The translations under genes and the position numbers were made by a program. Of a stretch of 64,000 nucleotides of DNA, positions 20,133 to 30,659 are shown one piece after another; within the stretch, counting starts at the first letter, position 1, and every line of letters begins with the position of its first letter. Origin of the DNA: Adiantum capillus-veneris (lineage: Eukaryota > Streptophyta > Polypodiopsida > Polypodiales > Pteridaceae). The notes under the pieces were generated by a model that had not been told where the DNA came from, did no database searches, and was given only the letters and a program-made list of their open reading frames with translations. Location: NCBI GenBank assembly GCA_014529385.2, contig CM043969.1, forward strand, positions 11,261,001 through 11,325,000. Reading direction: 5' to 3'.

Positions 20133-20920
20133 ATGGCCTCTAATGTGTCGGAGTGGTGAATCAAAGTCTCTCCTTGAAATCAAGAGTTTTGATGGCTCCG
20201 GCTTTGACTTGTGAAAGGATAGAATGCAGGGAATCTTATTCCTAAAAGATTGTGATGATGAACTTTTGGAAGTGAAACCTGCAACTTTGTCAGATGATGA
20301 TTGGGCTAGGCTTAATAAGAAAGCTATTTCTTACATCAGGATGGCTGTGTCTGATGAGGTGCTCACGGACATTAAGCGTCTTGATACTGCTTATGCTAAA
20401 ACATGGAGTTGGATGAGTCGAAGCTTGCATCTGAACACTTGAGTGCTTTCACAAGTATCTCGAGTCAATTGCAAGACTCTGGTTTGCAAGCGTTTGGTGA
20501 TAAAATAAAGGCCATTTTCTTATTGATGACTTTGTCTGACAATTGGGAAGCTTTAGTCGTCTCTTTGAGCAAGAATGCTGCTTTGACAATTGATGGTGTA
20601 CGAGGTTCTATTCTCAATGAAGAGATTAGAAGAAAGACCAGCGGTGAAAGCAACGGGTGAGCGTATAATATAAGAGGCAGGCCTGAAAAGAAGAATAATG
20701 CAAACAATAAAGGCAAGAACAGAAGTAACAGCAGGGGTAAGCCCCAGGATGTTACATGCTATCAATGTGGACACAAAGGGCATAAAAAGCCCGATTGCAG
20801 GTACTACAAGCAGGAACTTGAAAGAAAGAAACAGCAGGGTAAGAAGAAGAAGGATTCTAATGATGCTAAAAGTGATGAGCATGACTTTTCTTCAAAAGAA
20901 TTTGCCAAGGCAAATGTTGC
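20133..20920 (+). pseudogene. gag: Copia-1 gag (UBN2-type) with zinc knuckle
   Basis: The ATG at 20133 begins MASNVSEW; after a frameshift come SFDGSGFDLW and QGILFLKDCDDELLE, the usual N-terminal region of plant copia gag. The alpha-helical block from 20403 (ASEHLSAFTSISSQL, LLMTLSDNWEALV) is the gag-polypeptide domain. The knuckle at 20757-20798 reads CYQCGHKGHKKPDC, a perfect C-x2-C-x4-H-x4-C that would bind RNA. A TGA at 20658 and frame changes show decay. A Lys-rich tail follows. Confidence 0.8.
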
Positions 20921-21059
20921 TTTAAGTGTTGTCATTGAAGTAAGTGTTGACACGGATGATGCACTTGTTGTTGACTCATGCCTTCATGATGGTAGTGTAG
21001 CAATGGCCAGTGATATGTATATCACAAGATCATAGGTAATTGATGCATTACTTTGAACA

Positions 21060-22260
21060 CAGGATGGTTTGTCACAATCATGGATAGTAGATAGTGGGCC
21101 TCGTTTCATATTACTCCATCTTTGGAGTCCTTTGCTTCATACACTCCAGGTAGTCTGGGTAAAGTATACTTGGGTAATAACCATGCGTGTGAGATCGAGG
21201 GTGTTGGCATATACACTTGATGCTTGAAAATGGTCAAGAGCTGATTCGCATGATGTTAGGTATGTACCTGGCATCAAGAGAAGGTCTACTTTCAGTTGGG
21301 CAGCTAGATGTCAAGGGTTATCACACTATGTTTGGTGTTGGCTCTTGGAAAGTGCTTAAAGGCTCAATGCTGATTGTAAAGAGCAGCAAGAAGGGAACTC
21401 TTTATTACTTACATTGCAAGGATTACCTAGCAAGTTTTTGGTTGTAGCTGAAGTTCACTCTTACAAGGAGCTTTGGCACAAAACACTTGGCCATATGAGT
21501 GAAAAAGGGTTTGGTGTTCTCTCCTCTTTGGGGGGATTTGATGTAAAAGGCCTTGGCCTTGATTTTTGTAATGATTGTATCTATGGAAAACAAATGAAGT
21601 TCTCTTATTCCTCTGGTGTCGCTCGCAAATTGCATGTTCTTGATTTAGTAAATTCTAATGTTTGCACTATACCTGTGAATTCACAGGGAGGTACACGGTA
21701 CTGTGTCTTTCAATGATGATCACAATAGAAAGACACGGGTGTATGTACTAAAGAGTAAAAGTGATATGCTTGACTCATTTAAGAATTTCATGCATTTGTA
21801 ACCACACAAAAAGGACTTAAGCTAAAAGCTATCAGGACGGATAATAGAGGAAAGTATATATCATGTGAGTTTAATAGCTTTAGTGAGATGCATGACATTA
21901 AGCAGGATTTGACAGCCCCTTATAATCCATCATCTAACGGTATGATCGCACAATTTGTGAGAGAGTGAGATGCACGTTGTCCACAGCTAATCTCCCTCAA
22001 GAGTTTTGGGGAGAAGCTCTTAAAACTGCAGTTCATGTGCACAATCGCTCTCCGAATCGTGCGTTAGACAATGGCATCCTTGAGGAGGTTTGGTCTGGCA
22101 AACCGGCTTCATATGACCGACCATTTACGAGTCTTTGATTGCGATGCATTTGTGCATGTACCTATTGATCAAAGGACCAAACTTGACATGAAATCTGTCA
22201 AGGACATCTTCATGGGATATGGAGATGAGGGAGAGATGGGTTACCGAGTTTAGATACCTC
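21060..22260 (+). pseudogene. Copia-1 protease, pre-integrase and integrase fragments
   Basis: WIVDSG at 21081-21098 is the copia protease active site. YLHCKD and ELWHKTLGHMSEKGF (21465-21515) form the pre-integrase zinc region, and FCNDCIYGKQMKFSY follows. Integrase core scraps continue through many stops: TANLPQEFWGEA and AVHVHNRSPNRAL near 21990-22060, then the post-core DHLRVFDCDAFVHVP (22120). Nothing of RT is seen. Confidence 0.75.
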
Positions 22261-22266
22261 AGTACA

Positions 22267-22405
22267 TGTAAGGTGCAGCGGAATGAACGTTGTATTTTCT
22301 CAAGATTAGGATCTTCATTGCTCAAGGTTCCTTTTAATTCTTAGGGAAGGAGAGAGCCTTCCGTCTTAATGCAGAGTGCTATGATCACGAACAAAGTGAG
22401 TGGAG
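22267..22405 (-). repeat. Reversed family-1 LTR fragment (U5 end)
   Basis: The reverse complement reads CCACTCACTTTGTTCGTG ... CCGCTGCACCTTACA and matches the last ~140 bp of solo LTR A. It lies at the junction between copia-1 and element E. Confidence 0.8.
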
Positions 22406-23820
22406 CCGGCCTTCCCTGTCCACCTGCACCTCAATCTGAATCGTCAAAATTCTCTGATGAACCATCAGCTTATTCCCTTGGTTCCCATTCCCTTGCTTCA
22501 TGGGAACCCTCAGATGCGCTATCATTTGATTCCCTTGCTTCTCCGGAATCCTCTGATGAACTTTCATCCGGTTCCTTGTTCTTTCTCTTCACTGGAAGAC
22601 TCTTGCCCTATTGAGGTGGTCAATGAGCTAGCATGCATACCAAAACCTTGCTTGACATGTCCCATAAGTCTTTAAATGGAGTCAGACTTCTGTTGTAGAC
22701 AATATTGCCGTATCCCTTTTGGCAAACCACACCAAAACCACTCAAATTGGAACTTCAATGTGACCCTCCGAAACGAGGACACTGGAAAATAGGTATCCCA
22801 AAACCTCTGGCAGTAGTCATCCTAAGCATCTTTCTTAGTCATTCTCTGATGATGCCAAGCAGTGATGGCATCTTCATATTCTTCCTTTATCCAAGCAAAA
22901 GCAAAAATTCTCTTGAATTTTACCCCCTTCTTAGGTGCTTCTCTCATAAAAACAAAAGTATACCACCATGTCTGTGCATTTCCTTTCGAGTAAGACACTA
23001 CCCTTCGCACCTTGGAGCGTTCCGAGAAACAACCTCCCAAGAAGGCGACGTCAAACTGACGTAAGAATTCATGAGCTTGATGAATGTCTTGGTAGCCTGA
23101 AAACGTGGCAAACTTGACTGCTTGACCCCCATCCTTGAACTCCTTGATCTTCTTGTTCTTTTTCTCACTGTCACAAGAGGACAAGCTCTCCTCCTCTGAA
23201 CTGCTAGATGGCCTCCATGCCTGCTAGACTTTTTCAAAAATCTGTTTTTCTGGCTTTTACTCCGCTTCTTCTGCCTTTTCTCATCCTCTCTAGAACTAGA
23301 GGACAACAAACTATCAAAACTCTCTTAAGACAAAGAAAAATTTGGGTCATCCTCGATACGAACACGCTTCTTGGATCTGCTTACCACCTCGAAAGTCAAC
23401 TTCCGACCCAAATAACCGAGAAAATCCACAAATTTATTCTTCTTCTGTGAATATGTTAAGCTTTTTATTGACTTGTTCATCTTCTTTTCAAGAGCTTTGT
23501 GAAACTCTTTTTGCGAGTACAATTTTTGCTTTTTTGCACTCAGCTTTTTTTTTAGCTTTCTTACCGTCTTGAGAGGAGAATCAATTGCCTCTTGCCATCC
23601 TAAGTAAATCTCATTAATCAGGTAATTCTTCAGGTGATTCACATATTTCGGATCTTTGGAATACTTATCAATCTTTTCATACACGTGTCAACCTACAGTT
23701 GACGTTTGTACTCCGATTGGTTTCTTATGTTCCCAGGCTAGGTTTCAGCTTTTCTTTATCTCCCCGCAGACCATAGGTCAAAGGGATGTCGTCTTTGTCA
23801 GATTCTCCGCGAGAACCCAT
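22406..23820 (-). pseudogene. gag: Element E gag (Retrotrans_gag type)
   Basis: The minus-strand ATG at 23820 opens MGSRGESDKDDIPLTYG. A Lys-rich coiled-coil-like segment follows (23684-23325: KKKLSAKKQKLYSQKEF). The capsid-like domain at 23184-22822 has ATFSGYQDIHQAHEFLRQF, GNAQTWWYTF and FAWIKEEYEDA, the usual gag pattern of a substrate domain with a conserved W and Y/F block. The C-terminal part is Glu/Ser-rich (NKEPDESSSEDSGEA) with no zinc knuckle. Several stops and frame changes. Confidence 0.7.
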
Positions 23821-23867
23821 GTGTGCTGCAGAAAGGATCAGATCCTCTATAGAGGAAGAATCGTTTT

Positions 23868-23882
23868 GAGCTCTGATACCGC
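23868..23882 (-). other. Primer-binding site, element E
   Basis: The minus strand reads GCGGTATCAGAGCTC directly after the LTR end CTGTAACA. Confidence 0.8.
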
Positions 23883-24535
23883 TGTTACAGGCTTGGACAC
23901 TCCAAGTGAGTAATCAATAGCAACACACAAACAAAAATTGCAAAATCACTTAACTTTAAATAGAGAGAAAGTGAGAAGGAAAGTTGGCACGGCACGGTAG
24001 AGTTCCAAGCCAAGACGCACGGGCCCCAAAGACTAGTGCCCCTTTCAGTATTTTTTTATTATTGCTCTTTGCAAAGTACAACTTGTGAGGATCCAACTCT
24101 CACTAAGACTCAACATCCAAATGCTCTCTCAAGAGAGGCCCCTGGGCACTTATAAATGTACAAGGGATGCCCAAATGCAGAGCCCCAAAAGCATATGATC
24201 CAAAAGCTTTCATTCCCAAAAACATTGTGCAAAATCTGCAAGAATTAAACAGTGTACAAAAATCCGTGCAGCAGTGCCACATGGCAGCTCAACGCCTTTA
24301 CGAAAATCCTAGCCAGAGGTCAAGCTTTTGACGTTTTTAGGTCAAGCCCCTCCGTCGGTGCTTCATAAGTTCTTCAAGTCAATAGAGGTTAGGTTTTTAA
24401 TTCTTAAACCCCTTTAGGCCTCTTGGCCACATCTTCGAGGTTCAAAACTTCTTCAATTCTTCTAGTTCCAATTTCTCTTTGTCCTCCCAGCCAATTTTCT
24501 TCCAGTTGGACACGCCACGTTATCACTTTGTGTTA
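23883..24535 (-). repeat. 5' LTR of element E
   Basis: Ends (minus strand) in CCTGTAACA at 23883. A minus-strand TATA-like TTTATAA lies at 24156-24150. The outer end, near 24535, is approximate because no clear TG start remains. Confidence 0.6.
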
Positions 24536-25199
24536 AAATAAATACCTAAAAGACTAAAATAATAACTAGGATCATATTGGGCATCCACTTCAGAAACATT
24601 AACTTTAACAACCAAGCCCACACCAATGTGTGGGTTTTTAAGAGCTTGTTCTGTTTTTATAATGCTTCCACGGGATGAGGAAGAGATATTAAAGTGTTGA
24701 AGGAGGGAGAAGATGGTGCTTCTTCAAAGAGATGAGATGCCAAGGATGTAGAGGCCATCACACAAGACCTCTCACAAAGGAGAGCATGCTAAGACACTAC
24801 TAAAAAAGTTGCCGATGGCAAAGTCTTCGTCCTCCTCTGGCCCTGAGATTCCAACAGCATTTTGAAATGCTTGCTGGGGGAGCCTTGATACTTTGCAATT
24901 TGAAGGAGCATCCAGCAGGTGTACGCAGCTTTGGACTGCGATTTGCACTGTTGTTAATACACTCCTATTTCAACTACTTGTGCTGCCCCCCTTGGACGGC
25001 CTTCTGAAACGTTTTGTGGGGCCGGTCTTGTCAGTTTGTAGCAAACAGGCAAGGGTTGCCAGTCCAACTCTCCACAAAGGGTATGGCCTCAACATGCACG
25101 GCAAAAATTATCCGAAATCAACACTCAACTATGGAAGTGACTTAATGAACTCAATTAGCAGCCTTGGTAATTGCTAACTAACTAGCGGAGTGCACTGGT
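24536..25199. other. Unassigned region
   Basis: AT-rich to 24660, then mixed sequence. The short open frame at 24893-25177 has no recognisable domain. I see no feature to name. Confidence 0.4.
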
Positions 25200-25701
25200 G
25201 GCCAAGGAAGTACGCTTGCAAATCACCAAGGAAAGGCTAGATTTCAACAACCTCAGCTTTTTTTCTGCGGGGGAAGCTGTCTTAGTCTCCCAAAGCAAGG
25301 TACGAGTTTTGAGAAAGGACAGCGGCAAAGGCAACCTTGACGAGGACAGCAATAACAATGGTTTCATCGAGAAGATCCACGTGGCGTGGCCACAGTGGCC
25401 TTGGATTGCAGTCTATAGCCCGGTGGCGGTTGCCGCAACATGCTTTAGCTAGACAGAGGCACAAGAACGGCAAAGAGGGGCAATTAATTATTAGATACTT
25501 GATTTGGATCCATATGTCGGAGTTGAAGTCATCAATGTTTGAACCTGTGTCGGAGTTCAAGGCACACTGCATCTGGCAAGGAACCTGCTAGAGTTTTGGC
25601 ATCTCAAGTGAACTGCCAATGTGATCCCATTATTTAGTTTATCTTTTAGGTATTTATTTTACTTTTTTCGCAGTCTAGGTAGGGCAATTTACTGATGTTG
25701 C

Positions 25702-25708
25702 TATATAA
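25702..25708 (+). promoter_or_regulatory. TATA box, family F LTR
   Basis: TATATAA in GCTATATAAGCAACCCC, preceded by TAGGTAGGGCAATTT. Nearly the same block as in family-1 LTRs. Confidence 0.65.
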
Positions 25709-25771
25709 GCAACCCCTTGCCTCCATTGTATACCCATTCAGTTATTAATTGCCAAGGTTGATTGGTTCAGG

Positions 25772-25773
<2 letters not shown>

Positions 25774-25847
<74 letters not shown>
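25774..25847. repeat. (CT)n microsatellite inside LTR
   Basis: About 37 CT units. The partner LTR has about 21 units at 27323-27365 and the older LTR at 27741 has none. Confidence 0.95.
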
Positions 25848-25849
<2 letters not shown>

Positions 25850-25903
25850 GTGCGCGTGCTTACTCCCCTTGGTCTCTGAACTTCCACAACGTCAATTTTG
25901 ACA

Positions 25904-25917
25904 TGGTATCAGAGCAG
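25904..25917 (+). other. Primer-binding site, family F young copy
   Basis: TGGTATCAGAGCAG directly after the LTR terminal CA. Confidence 0.85.
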
Positions 25918-27129
25918 TCATGCTTGAAGCCCTTGGAGTGGAGGAGCAAAGTGGAGGAGAAGAAACACATCGCCGGCGTTGCCCTCCCACTCAATGTCGC
26001 TGCCCTTTAGCGTTTCAAAACGTTGTTGTCCCTAAGATTGACGGCGATGTCCCCTTGCGTTTTGAAATGCACACCAACAGGCCTTCTTCCCTAGCTTGTC
26101 TTCGCAGTTTGTTTTCTCTTGCGGCAGCGTTTCAAAATGTTGCCCCCTAGCCCGCCTCCATCCCCTGCCGACAGTCCACGCTCTCCCCCCCTATCCCCTG
26201 CCTTTCGAGACGACCTTGGAGACGACAGTGGTCCACCCCTCTTTCAAAGAGCCCGGTGTTTTAAAACGATGTGGGCTGTGAAGGACCTTTGGAGATCTAG
26301 AGAGGGGGCAACAGGACAGCAAGAGCGGTTTGAGAGACGGACAAGTAAAAGCAGATTGTGAGGACGGCTTGGGAATTTTGAGGCTTGGTTCGTATGGCCA
26401 TTTTTTTTTGGGAGTTGAGAAGGTACCAGATTACCAGATTTTGCAACTTCATCATGTCCCCCCCCTTGCTCGAGCACCCACGACGACAACAACCAAAACC
26501 AACAAGTGGCTATGGATAGCGGATCAACCATCCAGTTAGCGACCTATGCATCGGCACAGTTCTCTAGAAAATCGGTGAATTGTTTGGCTCGAGATTGTAA
26601 AGCCAAAAGCAAATGCCCGAGCTCGCTAGAGGACACAGGCGCAGGCAAGCTTGACAAGGATGGTGGTACCAGTACTCAGTTAGCTGCCTTGGTACACACG
26701 AGGTACAACCACAGTTCTTATGAATGTGACTAGACGCTTTGTTTGGCTCGAGAGTTTGAAGCCAAAGGCAAAAGCATGAACTCACAGATAGACAAAGATA
26801 AAAGCAAGCTGGACCGAGATTATAGAAATAGGAGATCGGCATGGCAGGCGTGGTGGCGGCCACAGTGGCCTCGACGTCAGATTTCTAGTCAAAAGTCAAG
26901 TGTCACCGCTAGCTTCAGTCAGAGAGGCTGTGAGTGGTAAAGAGGGGCAAGGAGTACTCCCTATTTTCTACAAAGGCAACCGATGCTCAAGATGGAATTA
27001 TTTTCAGGTACAAAGTTGAGGGGAGCAAACCGAGGTGTATCCAGTTGGTGGCCACTTCTGGGTGTCCATGGTAGCTTCTTTATCGACTTGGGTCTCACTA
27101 TTGATGCCCACTATGAGCTGCAGAGAGGG
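25918..27129 (+). other. Internal region of family F young copy
   Basis: Non-coding as far as I can see. The open frames are short and share no retroelement motifs. Parts match the older copy, for example the phrase GTGTCCATGGTAGCTTCTT at 27060 and 27675. Confidence 0.6.
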
Positions 27130-27320
27130 TGTTAAGAGTTTTGGTATCTCAAGTGGACTACCCAATGTGATCTCATTATTTAGTTTGTCTTTTAAGTATT
27201 TATTTTACTTATTTGTCAAAGACTGGGTAGGGAAATTTACTGAGGTTGCCATATAAGCAACCCCTTGCCTCCGTTGTAAACATATTCAGTTATTCATTGC
27301 CAAGGTTGATTGGTTCAGGA

Positions 27321-27367
<47 letters not shown>

Positions 27368-27401
27368 TGGTCTCTATGCTTCCGCATCTTTGACTTTGAC
27401 A
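27130..27401 (+). repeat. 3' LTR, family F young copy
   Basis: TGTTAAGAGTTTTGG to CTTTGACA, 272 bp, followed by the target duplicate GAACC. CT run at 27323-27365. Confidence 0.85.
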
Positions 27402-27740
27402 GAACCAACATGACGATACAAAACAATATGGATGTAGTGCACACGATCCATTGTTGTTGGCGATAGTATGGACAGGGTGTGTTGCAAAGTTCATTATCTT
27501 ATAAAATTTGAAAGTGATGTGTTCACAGTTCACGAATGGGGATTCCTGGACGTAATGTGGTCTATAGTTCAAACTTACTATGAGGCAACAGGTGCTCGAG
27601 AAGGCATTCTTTTCCGTGATAAGTTGGTGGCTGCAAATCCGAGGTACATCCAATAGTAGACCTGACTATTGGGGTGTCCATGGTAGCTTCTTCGTCAACT
27701 TAGTCTTCCTACATATGTCCACTATGAGCTGCAAAGAGGG

Positions 27741-28007
27741 TGTTAAAGTTTATGTATCTCAAGAGAATGCCCAATGTGATCCTTATTGCTAATTTGTCTT
27801 TCAAGTATTTATTTTACTTATTTGACATGATTCTGGGTAGGGCAATTTTCTGAGAAGGGTGCATAAGGCCTCCAAGTTAGTATATACTATAAAGGGACAC
27901 CTCTTCCCCCATTGTATAATTATCTAAGCCATTGATGTGTCAGTTGGTACAGCTCTCGTGCATTCTCTCCCTAACTCTATGTTTCCGCATCGTTGGTGGT
28001 ATGGACA
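27741..28007 (+). repeat. LTR of family F older copy
   Basis: TGTTAAAGTTTATG to ATGGACA. It aligns with the other two LTRs but lacks the CT run. The right edge is approximate. Confidence 0.7.
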
Positions 28008-29337
28008 CCAACCCTTGTGGTAGAGGCTAGCTACCACTGCAAGTTCCCTGGCTCGAGGACAAGCCCATATTGGCTCTCTGGCTGGGAGGCGAGCCTGATG
28101 TCTACATTGTGCTCGTCTTTGTGTGAACATGACGTGTATCATGTCATGTATGAAAGATAAATCCAATTGAGTATATTACATCTCTCAAGTTAGTGGGCAT
28201 TGTGGGAACAATCTCTTACTCTTGTCTTGCTTAAGACCCATCTAGGAAAGTGGAGGCTTGTTGAAACAAATAGAAGTGCGGGAAGCCCTAACAAAAGCTA
28301 GTTGCTAAAGTGTCTGCAAAAATTGTTGTCTATATAAAAGATCAAGATCTACACGAAAACAACTCAAGTAGTACAGGCAAAGCGGAAAATTACATGCCTT
28401 CAAAACCTAGCACACCTTTAAAATCCAAACTTCCAAATAGAAACACATGATTCACTTAAACTAAAGAGGATTTCCCAAAGCAAATATTCAAAATATACAA
28501 GAAATACCTGAAAAGAGCATTTATATATTGTACCTTGTTCACATGCCAACCTTTGAGAAGGTATCCTAGCTAGAGTATGCACCACCTCAATGGCTTCAAT
28601 CTCTTATTCCTAGCACTCATTCATGACTTGTACAATCTCTCTTTCTTTGTATAAATACAATCTTCAGTGTATGTATGAATGTAATGTGGTGATTTTGTTG
28701 TCCAAGTATAGTATATACCACATAGAAATCTCCCAAATAGACATCATGCAAACTCATGGTAGTCATCCACAAGACTACATAAACAACAACCTCAATCATA
28801 AGGGTGCATTGAGTAACACGATTCCTCTTTGAAAGACGGCATGCGTGTGTTTGCCTTTTGGCCCATCAAATGCAAGGTGACAATACATACTCCCCTGCAA
28901 AAGAATTACACAAACAAAAGCTTGTTAAAAATTGGAAAAATCCAAATTTCAACAAAAGATCGTGCCCTTCCAAGGTTCTGGGAAATTTATTTTCAAGATC
29001 ATAGGCAATTCCTTTCTATGTTTTTTCAAAAAGGAAATCTTACAAATTTGAGCGTGATCCTCCACAGTTTTACACCACCGTAGCGGCATGATTGTAATAC
29101 ATTTTATTTTTCCGAACATTTCCTTCCAGACTCACACATACGCATCCACTTTAACGCCATCTGTAGAATGCAGAATTTGGCCACCCACATTGAACACAGT
29201 ATTGATTAGAACATGTTACTTATCAAAGGCCAGTACAGCCTATATGTTTTGCTCTTAATTGAATCAATGGAGTATAACTGCTTGAGCGGCTAGCCTTGAT
29301 ATAATTTCAACGCCAATACCTTTTCTAAAGTCTCCTC

Positions 29338-29342
<5 letters not shown>
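28008..29342. other. Unassigned region
   Basis: No coding feature supported. A TATA-like TCTATATAAAAG lies near 28331 but has no identifiable gene or LTR around it. Confidence 0.4.

Positions 29343-29435
<93 letters not shown>
29343..29435. repeat. Compound (GT)n(GA)n microsatellite
   Basis: About 25 GT units run directly into about 22 GA units. Confidence 0.95.
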
Positions 29436-29436
<1 letters not shown>

Positions 29437-29849
29437 CACGTACCTGATGAAGTTCAGAGGAGCATTAGGCCTACACTGTAAAGTAACAGCTGAAGTTCTT
29501 TTAACTGGTTTAGAACACGTGTCACACATAGGTCCTCGAACCTCGGACTAAGAGCGAGTTGAGCACTTTTTCTTTTTTTTTGAAGTCTTGTTGATGGAAA
29601 TTACAAGTGGGAACCTCAGAGATATAAAAAGCGGAGCTCCATGCGGCTCCAAAGGCTAGAAACAATCAAAGTAAATCATGTAGGCATCAAGAGTGATGTC
29701 CCAAGCATCATGAGCGAAATGCACTGCTTGATCAAGCGACAATTTGAAATAGGAAAAGGGGTCAACATCAGTGCCTTGAAACATCAATCAGTTCCTATGG
29801 GCCCACGTAACCCAAAATCTGACCCAAGTAAAGAACATAGTAAACTGGG

Positions 29850-30659
29850 ATTACGAAGACTGGAGCACCCCAAAAAGCCAAAACCGTCTGTGCAAAAATG
29901 TCAAAAGAAAAACGCAGTCGAAGAGCAATCGACACTTATCGAATGAAGGCTCTGGAGCAGTGACAACCCACAATAGGTGTGGCACAGTCTCCTCAACTTC
30001 AAGGCATTTGAGGCAGCAAAAGAAGGCGCAATATGTCGTGCATGTAATACACTGCCAACAACATGTAGGGCTCCCACTAAGCAGCGCCACAAGAAAATAC
30101 GTTCTTTCAAAGGTAGATGACTCTGTCAAATGATGGACAATGTTCGTTGCCACCCACAGAGGATTCTCTACCATGCCATGCCATATGCGAAGTGTCAACC
30201 TTCAAATCAACAATGATAGAGGAAGTAAAAGGACACCCAAGAATGCGTCCTTCAAGCTTCCCAAAAATAGCATCCCAATATGTCGGCTGCCAATGACCAA
30301 AAGATGGTGTGACAATATGTGTACACAAATGCGAGACCATGAGAACCCACGGTTGCTTCTACTCCACCAAGACTGGTAATAGCATAGCTTTTTGAGCCAA
30401 AACATGACGTCACAAGTCCAAAATATTCAGGCCTCCAAGCAGCTTGGGAGAACACAGCCTGTCCATAGATAAAATAGCAGAAGACCCTTCTACGCAGACG
30501 AGGTTAGCCAAAAATGCTCTAAAATACTAGACATAAGGGTCTGCAAGCGTAATTGAGACCAGGATAACAATGGCAAGTAAAAATGCACATAAGCCACGAG
30601 AATGCATTGAACAATTTGAAGACACGCATGTAGTGGCCACATGGATAGTTTCCAACAAT
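29850..30659 (-). pseudogene. LINE-2 ORF2 C-terminus (zf-RVT)
   Basis: Fragments RIFLWRCLVGAL and CAFCCLKCLEVEETVPHLLW lie in overlapping frames. The cysteines and the ETVPHLLW block match the LINE C-terminal zinc region. There are several frameshifts. Confidence 0.7.

Larger units (their letters stand above)
19131..22266 (+). mobile_element. Copia-1: decayed Ty1/copia element (+)
   Basis: A possible short LTR remnant (19131-19258, ending TCCATCA), a degenerate primer site, a long leader, gag with CCHC knuckle, protease, pre-integrase and integrase fragments in the copia order. Reverse transcriptase and the 3' LTR are missing; the element stops at a reversed family-1 LTR fragment. Confidence 0.75.
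22406..24535 (-). mobile_element. Element E: gag-only LTR retrotransposon remnant (-)
   Basis: On the minus strand: a 5' LTR (24535 to 23883), a tRNA-Met primer site (23882-23868), gag from 23820 to about 22410, then the reversed LTR fragment. No pol sequence is present. The LTR resembles that of element C (shared AATAATAAA..AATAC.GAAAGGGG block). Confidence 0.7.
25586..25903 (+). repeat. 5' LTR, family F young copy
   Basis: TGCTAGAGTTTTGG to TTTTGACA, 318 bp. It contains a TATA box and a 74-bp CT microsatellite between the TATA box and U5. Confidence 0.85.
25586..27401 (+). mobile_element. Family F, young copy: complete short-LTR element with TSD GAACC
   Basis: LTRs 25586-25903 and 27130-27401, tRNA-Met primer site at 25904 (TGGTATCAGAGCAG), polypurine GCAGAGAGGG before the 3' LTR, and GAACC at both ends (25581-25585, 27402-27406). 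The internal region of 1.2 kb contains only short frames with no gag or pol motif, so it is non-autonomous. Confidence 0.85.
25200..28007 (+). mobile_element. Family F, older copy (interrupted by a young copy)
   Basis: Internal sequence at 25200-25585 and 27402-27740 resembles the internal region of the young copy (for example GGCCACAGTGGCCT at about 25388 and 26868). It is followed by its own purine-rich GCAAAGAGGG and an LTR at 27741-28007. The 5' LTR was not found. No protein domain is visible. Confidence 0.65.

Noticed and set aside
28320..28345. TCTATATAAAAG as a gene promoter
   Set aside because: No open frame, LTR or other promoter element nearby supports it.
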